DNA of 64,000 bases from Thiohalocapsa sp. (lineage in GTDB: Bacteria; Pseudomonadota; Gammaproteobacteria; Chromatiales; Chromatiaceae). Below are positions 35,896 to 44,238 of this stretch, one piece after another (the stretch's first letter is position 1; every line of letters begins with the position of its first letter). The DNA is taken from the NCBI GenBank assembly GCA_021736785.1, contig JAIPFF010000002.1, positions 1-64,000 on the forward strand, in the 5' to 3' direction. Position numbers and translations under genes: made by a program. The notes beneath the pieces are model-generated. The model did not search any database. It saw only the letters and a list, made by a program, of their open reading frames with translations, and was not told where the DNA came from.

Positions 35896-37818
35896 TTACT
35901 GCGACTTGCGAACGCGCAGATACCACTCGGACAGCAACCGCACCTGCTTGGGCGTGTAGCCCTTTTCGACCATGCGGTCGACGAACTGCTCGTGCTTTTT
36001 CTTCTCGTCCGCGGACGCCTTGGTGTTGAACGAGATCACCGGCAGCAGTTCCTCGGTGTTCGAGAACATCTTTTTCTCGATGACGACCCGCAGCTTCTCG
36101 TAGCTGGTCCAGCGCGGGTTGGCACCGTTGTTGTTGGCACGCGCGCGCAGCACGAAATTGACGATCTCGTTGCGGAAGTCCTTCGGGTTCGAGATGCCGG
36201 CGGGCTTCTCGATCTTCTCGAGCTCTTCGTTCAGCGAGGCGCGGTTCATCATCTCGCCGGTATCCGGATCGCGGTATTCCTGATCCTGGATCCAGTAGTC
36301 CGCATAGGTCACATAGCGGTCGAAGATGTTCTGGCCGTACTCCGCATAGGACTCCAAGTAGGCCGTCTGCAGTTCCTTGCCGATGAACTCGGCGTAGCGC
36401 GGCGCGAGATACTGCTTCAGGAAGCCCAGATAGCGGTCTTGGATTTCTTGCGGCAGATGCTCGCGGACGATCTGCTTCTCCAGCACGTAGAGCAGATGCA
36501 CCGGGTTGGCGGCCACCTCGGAGTGGTCGAAGTTGAAGACCTGCGACAGGATCTTGAACGCGAACCGGGTCGAGATGCCGCTCATGCCCTCGTCGACACC
36601 GGCGTAATCGCGGTATTCCTGCACCGACTTGGACTTCGGATCCGTGTCCTTCAGATTCTCGCCGTCGTAGACGCGCATCTTCGAAAAGATGCTGGAGTTC
36701 TCAGGCTCCTTCATGCGCGTCAGCACCGAGAACTGCGCCATCATCTCCAGCGTGCCGGGCGCGCAGGGCGACTCGCGCAGCGAGCTATTGCGCAGCAGTT
36801 TGTCGTAGATATGCTTCTCTTCGGTGACACGCAGGCAGTACGGCACCTTGACGATGAAAACGCGGTCGAGGAAGGCCTCGTTATTCTTGTTGTTGCGGAA
36901 CGACTGCCACTCGGATTCGTTGCTGTGCGCGAGGATGATGCCCTGGAACGGGATCGCGGACAGGCCTTCGGTGGCGTTGTAGTTGCCTTCCTGGGTTGCG
37001 GTCAGCAGCGGATGCAGCACCTTGATCGGCGCCTTGAACATCTCGACGAATTCCATCAGGCCCTGATTGGCACGGCAAAGGGCGCCGGAATAGCTGTAGG
37101 CGTCGGCGTCGTTTTGAGCGTAATGCTCCAGCTGGCGAATATCCACCTTACCGACCAGCGACGAGATGTCCTGGTTGTTCTCGTCGCCGGGCTCGGTCTT
37201 GGCGACGGCCACCTGCTCGAGAATCGACGGATACAGCTTGACCACGCGGAACTTGGTGATGTCGCCGTTGTATTCCTGCAGGCGTTTGACGGCCCAAGGC
37301 GACATGATGGTGCGCAGATAGCGATTCGGTATGCCGTAGTCTTCCTCGAGAATCGGCCCGTCTTCCTCGGGCGAGAACAGGCTCAGCGGCGATTCGAACA
37401 CCGGCGATCCCTTGATCGCATAGAAGGGCACGCGCTGCATCAGCTCCTTGAGCTTCTCCGCCAGCGAGGATTTACCGCCGCCGACGGGGCCGAGCAAGTA
37501 GAGGATCTGCTTCTTCTCCTCCAAGCCCTGCGCCGCATGCTTAAGGTAAGACACCAGATGCTCGATCGACTCCTCCATGCCGTAGAAGTCGGAGAACGCC
37601 GGGTAACGCTTGATGACCTTATTTTGGAAGATCCGGCTCAAACGGGGATCGTTGTGGGTATCGGTAAGCTCGGGCTCGCCGATCGCCGTGAGCAGTCGCT
37701 CGGAGGCCCCGGCATACGCCATTGGGTCGCTTTTGCACAGCTCCAGATATTCATGCAGGCTCATGTCTTCCTCTCGGGAGGACTCGTATCTGGCCTGATA
37801 GCGCTCGAAGATCGACAT
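35896..37818 (-). CDS. prkA: PrkA serine kinase / AAA+ protein (YeaG)
   Basis: The 640-residue product has an N-terminal AAA-type domain with Walker [11 protein letters not shown] (~110-119), and a C-terminal PrkA kinase-like domain with [26 protein letters not shown]. It is first in the stress operon with yeaH and spoVR. In E. coli YeaG has kinase activity and is needed under sustained nitrogen starvation. The ATG at 37818 has a GAGGT ribosome site. A sequence matching the sigma-54 consensus at all but one position lies about 110 bases upstream (37927-37942), in line with Ntr-type control in E. coli. Confidence 0.95.
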   Translation of the reverse strand: MSIFERYQARYESSREEDMSLHEYLELCKSDPMAYAGASERLLTAIGEPELTDTHNDPRLSRIFQNKVIKRYPAFSDFYGMEESIEHLVSYLKHAAQGLEEKKQILYLLGPVGGGKSSLAEKLKELMQRVPFYAIKGSPVFESPLSLFSPEEDGPILEEDYGIPNRYLRTIMSPWAVKRLQEYNGDITKFRVVKLYPSILEQVAVAKTEPGDENNQDISSLVGKVDIRQLEHYAQNDADAYSYSGALCRANQGLMEFVEMFKAPIKVLHPLLTATQEGNYNATEGLSAIPFQGIILAHSNESEWQSFRNNKNNEAFLDRVFIVKVPYCLRVTEEKHIYDKLLRNSSLRESPCAPGTLEMMAQFSVLTRMKEPENSSIFSKMRVYDGENLKDTDPKSKSVQEYRDYAGVDEGMSGISTRFAFKILSQVFNFDHSEVAANPVHLLYVLEKQIVREHLPQEIQDRYLGFLKQYLAPRYAEFIGKELQTAYLESYAEYGQNIFDRYVTYADYWIQDQEYRDPDTGEMMNRASLNEELEKIEKPAGISNPKDFRNEIVNFVLRARANNNGANPRWTSYEKLRVVIEKKMFSNTEELLPVISFNTKASADEKKKHEQFVDRMVEKGYTPKQVRLLSEWYLRVRKSQ

Positions 37819-38155
37819 TCAGAACACCTCTCTCGAAGTTCGCACTCGGCAGACCGGCCGCTCGCGCCGGCACGCCGGGTCACGCCGCATTCCCGTGATC
37901 ACAACATTGCCCCTCCCGGACTGGTCTGCAAGCTCCGCGCCATGGTAGGCGCAAGCGCGACACGCCCGACCGGGATGAGATCATCTTGCCAGGGTTTGGT
38001 GCTGGTTGCCCAAGCTTATGCACCAGGGGCGTGCGTCACCGGACGCCTACCCGGGCGGCGGGCTGAAAAGCGTCTCCGCCATGGCGCCACCCCTTACCCT
38101 GAGCTTAGACATTGCGGCCGACAAGGGTTCAAAACCACCCTGAATGCTGGATTAA
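37819..38155. other. Upstream region of prkA
   Basis: This 337-base gap between the APC permease stop (38156) and prkA holds the sigma-54 element but no gene. Confidence 0.5.
37927..37942 (-). promoter_or_regulatory. Predicted sigma-54 promoter of prkA-yeaH-spoVR
   Basis: The minus strand reads TGGCGCGGAGCTTGCA. This fits TGGCAC-G-N4-TTGCW at every conserved position except one (A to G), with the -24 GG and -12 GC at the exact spacing. Transcription would start near 37916 and leave an ~100-base leader before the prkA ATG. Confidence 0.65.
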
Positions 38156-39466
38156 TCACCGTCGGCTCCGGAGGGCCGCGGCGGCCCGCGCGCGCAGTAC
38201 CGCCCACCAAAGCAGCAGCAACGCGAGCCCGGCGAAGACGGGCCCGGGCTGCTCGACACCGACCATCACAAGGCTGATTAGGCTCAGTAGCGCGTAGATG
38301 GCCGGCGGCAGCGGATACAGGGGGATGCGAAACGGCCGCGGCAAGCCAGGCTCGCGCACGCGCAGCACGACGACGCCCGCCACCGTCAGCAGCGCAAACA
38401 GCGTCAACGTGAAACCGGCCAAGGCCAAAACCGCCGCGAAAGAATCGGTCAGCACCAACGACACGGCGATGCCCTGTTGCAGAACAACGGCTCGCGTTGG
38501 TGCGCCTCGGACGTTGCGCGCACTGAAAAAGCTCAGCCTCGGCCGGTCCTCGGCCATCGCCTCGATCACGCGGGGTCCGGCCAGCACCATCGCGCTCATC
38601 GTCGACAGCAACAGCAGGCTAAGCGCGGCGCTCATGATTTTTCCGCCCTCGGCACCGAAGACGTAGCCGGCGGACAGCGCACCGACTTCGACCGTTCCCG
38701 CCAACGACTCCAGAGGCACCGTGCGCAGAAAGACCATGTTCAGCGCGAGGTACAGCAACGTCACCAACAGCGTGCCGGCGATCAGCGCCCGCGGCACCAG
38801 CCTTTGCGGCGACCGGACCTCTGCAGTGACGTAGGTCGCGGCGTTCCAGCCGGAGTAGGCATAGGAGACGAACACCAGCGACAGACCGAACGCCGGCGTC
38901 ATGACCGCAGCCAGGGTGTCTTGGCCGGCGACGACGCTCAGCGCACCGGGGGCAGGCGCGACCAGCAGGCCGGCGATGCAAAATACGACGATAATCGCGA
39001 CTTTGAGCGCGGTCGAGAGGACTTGGAACCGGCGCCCGAGATCGAGATCGAAGGCATGCACGGCCGTCATCGCCAGCACGGCGGCCAGCGCCGTCCAGAG
39101 CGGGTCGACGGCAAGAAAGGTCGCCACATAGCGTCCGAAAGCCATGGCCGCGAGAGCCACCGGTGCGGCAAACCCGACCGTCGAAGAGATCCAGCCGGCC
39201 ATCTCGCCGAGGGCCGGCCCGTAGATCCTGGTCAGGAAGTTGTACTCGCCGCCGGAGCGCGGCAGCGCGGCGGCCAGTTCCGCGTAAGACAGGGCGCCGC
39301 AGACGGCCACGACGCCGCCGAGCACCCAAAGCAGCATCAGCGCCGTCGCATCCTGCACGCCCGCCGCCTGCAGGCCGAGGGTGGTGAACACGCCGGTGCC
39401 GACCATGTTGGCGACGACCAGCAACGTCGCGGCACGGAAATCGAGGAATGCGCGCGGAGGCGGCAT
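38156..39466 (-). CDS. APC-superfamily amino acid permease
   Basis: The 436-residue product has 12 hydrophobic segments. The N-terminal half has VVANMVGTGVFTTLG (the unwound TM1 glycine motif of APC transporters) and YAELAAALPRSGGEYNFLTRIYGP, typical of the family. The C-terminal RIPLYPLPPAIYALLSL is also characteristic. It is most like LAT/YfnA-type neutral amino-acid permeases, but specificity cannot be read. A small membrane protein gene lies 9 bases upstream, so they form an operon. Confidence 0.9.
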   Translation of the reverse strand: MPPPRAFLDFRAATLLVVANMVGTGVFTTLGLQAAGVQDATALMLLWVLGGVVAVCGALSYAELAAALPRSGGEYNFLTRIYGPALGEMAGWISSTVGFAAPVALAAMAFGRYVATFLAVDPLWTALAAVLAMTAVHAFDLDLGRRFQVLSTALKVAIIVVFCIAGLLVAPAPGALSVVAGQDTLAAVMTPAFGLSLVFVSYAYSGWNAATYVTAEVRSPQRLVPRALIAGTLLVTLLYLALNMVFLRTVPLESLAGTVEVGALSAGYVFGAEGGKIMSAALSLLLLSTMSAMVLAGPRVIEAMAEDRPRLSFFSARNVRGAPTRAVVLQQGIAVSLVLTDSFAAVLALAGFTLTLFALLTVAGVVVLRVREPGLPRPFRIPLYPLPPAIYALLSLISLVMVGVEQPGPVFAGLALLLLWWAVLRARAAAALRSRR

Positions 39467-39475
39467 GGGTGTCGA

Positions 39476-39727
39476 TCAGTCGGGATCGAGCATGGCGAAA
39501 CAGAGCAGCGTGGCGACCAGGGCAATGCTCAGTAGGCAGGCGCTACCGCCGCAGACCAATAGCAAAGCCGCCGCCGCGGCCCAGATCAGCAGACAGATGT
39601 TGCGGTTGGCCCGATATACACGCGTCGCTTTCCGGGCTTGGAAGGCGCGGTAATCCTCCCGTCCGCCGCAGAGCCAGTCGAGCACTCGCCGCGGCCAGCG
39701 GCCGATGGGAGTTCGGGTCGGTGCCAT
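39476..39727 (-). CDS. Small two-helix membrane protein
   Basis: The 83-residue product has a positively charged N-terminus with ARKATRVYRANRN and two hydrophobic segments (NICLLIWAAAAALLLVCGG and SIALVATLLCFAML). No family is recognised. Its stop lies 9 bases before the permease start on the same strand, so the genes are co-transcribed. It may be an accessory or unrelated leader protein. Confidence 0.5.
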   Translation of the reverse strand: MAPTRTPIGRWPRRVLDWLCGGREDYRAFQARKATRVYRANRNICLLIWAAAAALLLVCGGSACLLSIALVATLLCFAMLDPD

Positions 39728-39941
39728 GACGCCTCCGTCTGCGTGTCGCGGGCGCGGCGCCGTGCGCGGCCGCGCGGCACCGGCCCGGAGAGCATCAACC
39801 GGTCGACGGCCGATTGAAGCATGCCGAAGAGTCAGTAGTGGCGGCTGCCGCGGCCTTGAGCAAGTGCCGGCAGGGCATCATTTTACCGGCAGTGCGGCGG
39901 TGGACGGCCGCGGCCGCGATTCGACGCAGCAGGCAAACCCC

Positions 39942-40415
39942 ATGGCGAAAATCGACATTCACATCCAAGAGTCACCTTTTGACCCCGGCGCGGAGCAGGC
40001 GTCGCTGCGGTGCGGCGATGCCGGCGTCGGCGCACTCGTCGCTTTCGTCGGACTGATGCGGGACATCAACGCCGAGCGCGACGTGCGGGCGATGACCCTC
40101 GAGCACTATCCGGGCATGACCGAGCGGGCGCTGACGGCCATCGCCGAAGAGGCTGCCCGGCGCTGGTCCCTGCAGGGCATCCGCATCATCCATCGGGTCG
40201 GGCGGCTGCTGCCGGAAGAGCCGATCGTGCTGGTGGCGGTCACCAGCGCTCACCGCGGCGACGCCTTTCGCGCCTGCGAGATGCTGATCGACTATCTGAA
40301 GACGCGTGCGCCCTTCTGGAAGAAGGAAGAGACCGCCGATGGCAGCGCCCATTGGGTGCAAACGCGGGCGGGCGATGACGAGGCGGCGGCACGCTGGCGC
40401 CGGGAAGACACCTGA
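39942..40415 (+). CDS. moaE: Molybdopterin synthase catalytic subunit MoaE
   Basis: The 157-residue product starts at ATG 39942. It shows the MoaE signature: GALVAFVGLMRD, LEHYPGMTERAL, the RVGRLLPEEPIVLVAVTSAHR core and LKTRAPFWKKEE, with the catalytic Lys that accepts the MoaD thiocarboxylate. It makes molybdopterin from cPMP in the cytoplasm. The small partner MoaD is not adjacent, so the usual moaDE pair is broken here. It is convergent with galE (34 bases). Confidence 0.93.
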   Translation: MAKIDIHIQESPFDPGAEQASLRCGDAGVGALVAFVGLMRDINAERDVRAMTLEHYPGMTERALTAIAEEAARRWSLQGIRIIHRVGRLLPEEPIVLVAVTSAHRGDAFRACEMLIDYLKTRAPFWKKEETADGSAHWVQTRAGDDEAAARWRREDT

Positions 40416-40449
40416 ATCCGCGCCCGGGCCGCCCGCGCCTCGTCGGTTA

Positions 40450-41460
40450 TCAGGCGTATCCGTCCGGATTGGAGCTCTGCCAGCGCCAGCCGTCGCGCAC
40501 CATGTCGTCGATACCGAGCTCGGCCTGCCAGCCCAGTTCCTCTCGGGCCAGCGCCGGGTCGGCATAACACATGGCAATGTCACCGGGCCTGCGCGCGACG
40601 ATCTTGTATGGAATCGGCCTGCCGGAGGCCTGCTCGAACGCCCGCGCCATTTCCAGCACGCTATAGCCCCGTCCGGTGCCCAGGTTGTAGGTGACGACGC
40701 CCGGTTTGGCCTGCAGGCGCCCCAACGCGGCCAGATGGCCTTTGGCAAGATCGACGACGTGGATGTAGTCGCGCACGCCGGTGCCGTCCGGCGTGTCGTA
40801 GTCGTCGCCGAAGACCTGCAGCTGCGGCAGCTTGCCGACCGCCACCTGCGCCACGAACGGCATCAGATTGTTCGGGATGCCGTTCGGATCTTCGCCGATG
40901 CGCCCGCTGGGGTGCGCGCCGACCGGGTTGAAATAGCGCAGCAGTGCCACGTTCCACTCGGCATCCGAGCGGTGCACGTCGCGCAGGATCTCTTCGACGA
41001 ACAGTTTGGTCCGCCCGTAGGGGTTCGTGGCCGACAACGGGAAGTCCTCCCGGATCGGCACCGAGGCCGGATCACCGTAAACCGTTGCCGAAGAGCTGAA
41101 CACGATGGACTTGCAGCCGCCCTTGGCCATCGCCCGACACAGCGTCAGCGTACCGCCGATGTTGTTGTCGTAGTAGTCGATCGGGATCTGCGTCGACTCG
41201 CCGACCGCCTTCAGCCCGGCGAAGTGGATGACCGCATCGAAGCGATGGCGCGCGAACAAGGCGTCGAGCGCCTGCGCGTCGCGCAAATCCGCGCGGACGA
41301 AGTCGAGCGGGCGCCCGGCGATCTGCTCGACACGACGCAGGGCCTCTTCCTTGCTGTTGCCGAGATTGTCGACGACCACCACCTCGTTCCCCGCCTCGAG
41401 CAGTTCGACGCAGGTGTGACTGCCGATGTAGCCGGCACCCCCGGTAACGAGCACTTTCAT
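40450..41460 (-). CDS. galE: UDP-glucose 4-epimerase
   Basis: The product has 336 residues from ATG 41460. It is a short-chain dehydrogenase fold with the NAD-binding GGAGYIGSH at the start, the catalytic YGRTK (Tyr and Lys), SSSATVYG (Ser), and C-terminal [12 protein letters not shown]. It interconverts UDP-glucose and UDP-galactose for polysaccharide synthesis. The length is the same as the family. It is the last gene of its cluster before the ygfX-like gene, 37 bases away in the same direction. Confidence 0.96.
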   Translation of the reverse strand: MKVLVTGGAGYIGSHTCVELLEAGNEVVVVDNLGNSKEEALRRVEQIAGRPLDFVRADLRDAQALDALFARHRFDAVIHFAGLKAVGESTQIPIDYYDNNIGGTLTLCRAMAKGGCKSIVFSSSATVYGDPASVPIREDFPLSATNPYGRTKLFVEEILRDVHRSDAEWNVALLRYFNPVGAHPSGRIGEDPNGIPNNLMPFVAQVAVGKLPQLQVFGDDYDTPDGTGVRDYIHVVDLAKGHLAALGRLQAKPGVVTYNLGTGRGYSVLEMARAFEQASGRPIPYKIVARRPGDIAMCYADPALAREELGWQAELGIDDMVRDGWRWQSSNPDGYA

Positions 41461-41497
41461 GGATCCACTCCGCCGCGAATAAAAAACTGGCGACAGT

Positions 41498-41986
41498 TTA
41501 TCGCAGCCGTTCGTTGCGATCAGTGACGAGGTCGACGGCACGGGCCGGTGACGCCTCGCCGAGCCGCAGTCTTGTACGCAAACGGCGCAAAGTCGGCGCG
41601 TCCATCGCGTCGGCGCTCAGCACCAGCGTATCCCGACGCAAACGCCCGCTCTTCATATGCAGGACGAGCACGTGCACGCCGACGTAGGTGGCGTCGGACA
41701 GCGACGCGCGTTGGCCGCGGCCGTCGCGACGCAAGAGCGACACCCCGTCGTCGTCGAGCGTCACCTCGACCACCGACCAAGGCGCGCGGCGCAGCACATG
41801 CACCCAAAAGGCGTGAGCGAAACCGGCGAGAATCAGGGCGGCGAGCAGCAGTGTGCCGGCCGGAGGCAGCGGAAGCGCGACGCCGACGGCCAGCGCGCCC
41901 GCATGCACGGTCGCGACATAGGCGGCGAGGACGCAAGAGGCTGCCGGCGCGACGCGTAACGGTGGGCGCGGCGAGGGATGGGTCAT
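41498..41986 (-). CDS. YgfX-like membrane protein
   Basis: The 162-residue product has two transmembrane helices near the N-terminus (~20-40 and ~45-62), then a cytoplasmic domain with [12 protein letters not shown] and [29 protein letters not shown]. This matches the YgfX/CptA family (formerly DUF1434). In E. coli, YgfX is encoded next to sdhE (cptB) and was proposed as a toxin acting on cytoskeleton proteins. No sdhE-like gene lies beside it here, which is unusual. Confidence 0.65.
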   Translation of the reverse strand: MTHPSPRPPLRVAPAASCVLAAYVATVHAGALAVGVALPLPPAGTLLLAALILAGFAHAFWVHVLRRAPWSVVEVTLDDDGVSLLRRDGRGQRASLSDATYVGVHVLVLHMKSGRLRRDTLVLSADAMDAPTLRRLRTRLRLGEASPARAVDLVTDRNERLR

Positions 41987-42148
41987 GGCAACGCGGGCGC
42001 GGCGATGCCGCGAGCCGCCGGCATGGGCCGGCGGCCGGATCGCGCATCGTCACGACGGCTCTCGAAACGATGCAAGCGGGCACGCCGGCGCTCGGGGCGC
42101 CGGCTCATCAGCGGCGCCGAGCGCCGACCCACGGCGCTCGGTCCGCGC

Positions 42149-43936
42149 TCAGCTCAGGACTTCGCCGGAGTAATCGGAGAGGCCGGGATTGCCGTCGACG
42201 CCCTTGAGCTTCGGCGTGTTCAGCTTCTCGATCTTCACCGTCTTGATGTCGCGCAGATAGGTCGCAACGGTGTCCCAGATCGGCTCGCCGGGCGACTGGC
42301 TGCCGACGGTGGCCCAACCTGCGACGACATAGGTCTTGTCCGCCTCGATCTTGGTGCCGTCATCGAGTTGCATATCGATGATGCGCTCGCCCATGCCGGC
42401 GGTCGGGTCGCACACGTAATCCAGGCCGCCGACACGGACCATGTCGCCGCCCTGCTGCACATAGGGATCCTTGTTGAACAGGTTGTCGCAGACGTCCTCC
42501 AGGATGGCCTTGATATCGGCTCCCGTCATCTCGCGCCTGTAAGTCTCCGGGTAGGTGATGCAGGTCTGATCCATAACGTTGTCCATGGTGATCTTCTGGC
42601 CCGGCAGCACGGTCGTGCCCCAGCGGAAGCCGGGCGAAAGGCTGACCTGCGCATCGTTGACCTTGCGCAGCGCATCGCAGATCACCTGATCGAAGGTGCC
42701 GTTGAAGTTACCGCGCCGGTACAGGACTTCCTCGGCGATCGCCAACTCTTCGGTGAGCTTGTCGAGGTACGGCGAGCGCACATCTTCGATGTACTTCGTC
42801 ATGTCCGGATTCGCGCTCAGCAGGTTGGAGAACACCGGCAGCAACCGATAACGATAGTCGCGCAGCTTGCCGTCCTTGACGTCCAGATCCATGACGCCGA
42901 GGAACTTGCCGTTGGAGCCGGCGTTGGTGACCAGGGTCTTTCCGCTCGCGTTCTCGACCACCGACGGCGCCGGCACGCCGTCGTGGGTGTGACCGCCGAA
43001 GATGACGTCGATACCGGTCACACGGGAGGCCATTTTCAGGTCGACGTCCATGCCGTTGTGGGAGATGACGACGACCAGATCCGGGGATTCTTCGTCGCGG
43101 ACCTGATCGACGATCTCCTGCATGCGGGCGTCCTGGATGCCGAAGGTCCAGTCCGGAATGAAGCGCTGCGGATTGGCGATCGGCGTGTACGGGAACGCCT
43201 GCCCGATGACGGCAACCTTGACGCCCCCGACTTCCTTGATCGTATAGGGGTTGAAAGCGAGGCCCGCGTCCTCGTCGAAGCCGCCGAAATCGGCAAAGCG
43301 ATAATCGAACAGCGCCTCTTCGCGGACCTTGACATTCTGGGCTACGAAGTCGCCCTTGAAGGCGGCGATGTTCTTGATGACCTCCTCGTCGAGGTAGGTA
43401 AATTCCCAGTGGCCGGTCATCACATCGACGCCGAGCAGATTGCAGGCGCCAACCATATCCATACCGCGGGTCCAATAGGCAGTCCCGGAGCCCTGCCAGG
43501 TATCGCCGCCGTCCATCAGCAGAGAGTTGCCGTCGCCGCGCTCGGCGCGGATGCGGTCGACCAGTGTCTTCAGATGCGCGAAGCCGCCGACGGCGCCGAA
43601 TTTTTCAGCCGCCTCCGGGTAATTCAGATAGGTGAAGGCGTGCGCCTCTATGCCGCCGGGGGCAACATCGAAGTGCTTCAACAGCGCTTCGCCGACCAGG
43701 TGCGGAGCCTTTCCGAAGGCGGGGCCGAGACCGATATTGACATTCGGCTCGCGGAAATAGACCGGATTAAGCTGTGCGTGGGTATCCGTGATGTGCAGCA
43801 GGGTCACGTTGCCGAACTTGGGTACTTCGTAGAGATCGGCGGGCTGCTTGGCCTGAGCGAAAACCGAGGACGGCAGCATCCCCGCGGCACCGGCCAAGCC
43901 CACCAAGCGCATGAACTCGCGTCGTGAAATCGTCAT
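42149..43936 (-). CDS. soxB: SoxB, thiosulfohydrolase of the Sox pathway
   Basis: The 595-residue product has a twin-arginine signal (ISRREFMRLVGLAGAAG) for folded export to the periplasm. It is of the 5'-nucleotidase-like metallophosphatase fold: LLHITDTHAQL (metal Asp and His), LLMDGGDTWQG, SHNGMD and GGHTHDG supply the dinuclear Mn site. SoxB removes the sulfonate as sulfate from the SoxY-bound sulfur carrier. It is divergent from a two-component system and from soxXAKL, as in purple sulfur bacteria. No soxYZ is found in the window. Confidence 0.96.
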   Translation of the reverse strand: MTISRREFMRLVGLAGAAGMLPSSVFAQAKQPADLYEVPKFGNVTLLHITDTHAQLNPVYFREPNVNIGLGPAFGKAPHLVGEALLKHFDVAPGGIEAHAFTYLNYPEAAEKFGAVGGFAHLKTLVDRIRAERGDGNSLLMDGGDTWQGSGTAYWTRGMDMVGACNLLGVDVMTGHWEFTYLDEEVIKNIAAFKGDFVAQNVKVREEALFDYRFADFGGFDEDAGLAFNPYTIKEVGGVKVAVIGQAFPYTPIANPQRFIPDWTFGIQDARMQEIVDQVRDEESPDLVVVISHNGMDVDLKMASRVTGIDVIFGGHTHDGVPAPSVVENASGKTLVTNAGSNGKFLGVMDLDVKDGKLRDYRYRLLPVFSNLLSANPDMTKYIEDVRSPYLDKLTEELAIAEEVLYRRGNFNGTFDQVICDALRKVNDAQVSLSPGFRWGTTVLPGQKITMDNVMDQTCITYPETYRREMTGADIKAILEDVCDNLFNKDPYVQQGGDMVRVGGLDYVCDPTAGMGERIIDMQLDDGTKIEADKTYVVAGWATVGSQSPGEPIWDTVATYLRDIKTVKIEKLNTPKLKGVDGNPGLSDYSGEVLS

Positions 43937-44238
43937 TAGGTTATGATCTCCCCTGGTTAATACTTATTGAGGTAACCGTTTTCGTGAGCCCGCACACAGG
44001 AGCGTGTGATCGAATCGGTGGCAGGAGCGCCGCCGGAGCACGCGAACGACGCGCTAGTATGCACGCGATAGCGGTTTGCTGGCCATCGCCCGCCTTGTGC
44101 CGGCCGGCGCATCCGGTGCCCCCGTGTTGCCGGCTCGGCGCGGCGGGAAAGCCGCATCGGCGCTTGCCGGAAACTAGGCCAGGCACCCCTAGGACGCCTG
44201 CAGGAACTGTCCCCAACCGTTGACCAGGCGTCCCGTCG
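43937..44238. promoter_or_regulatory. Divergent control region between soxB and the sensor kinase gene
   Basis: There are 302 bases without a gene. Close to soxB is an AT-rich patch (GGTTAATACTTATTGAGGTAACC, 43955-43977, an interrupted repeat GGTTA/TAACC) with a TATTAA that could be the soxB -10 box. A third GGTTA copy lies at 43939-43943. The block is a candidate regulator site. Confidence 0.45.

Noticed and set aside
32956-38277. Long plus-strand open frames opposite spoVR, yeaH and prkA
   Set aside because: They are antisense shadows of well-supported genes, rich in His/Gln/Arg and without motifs.
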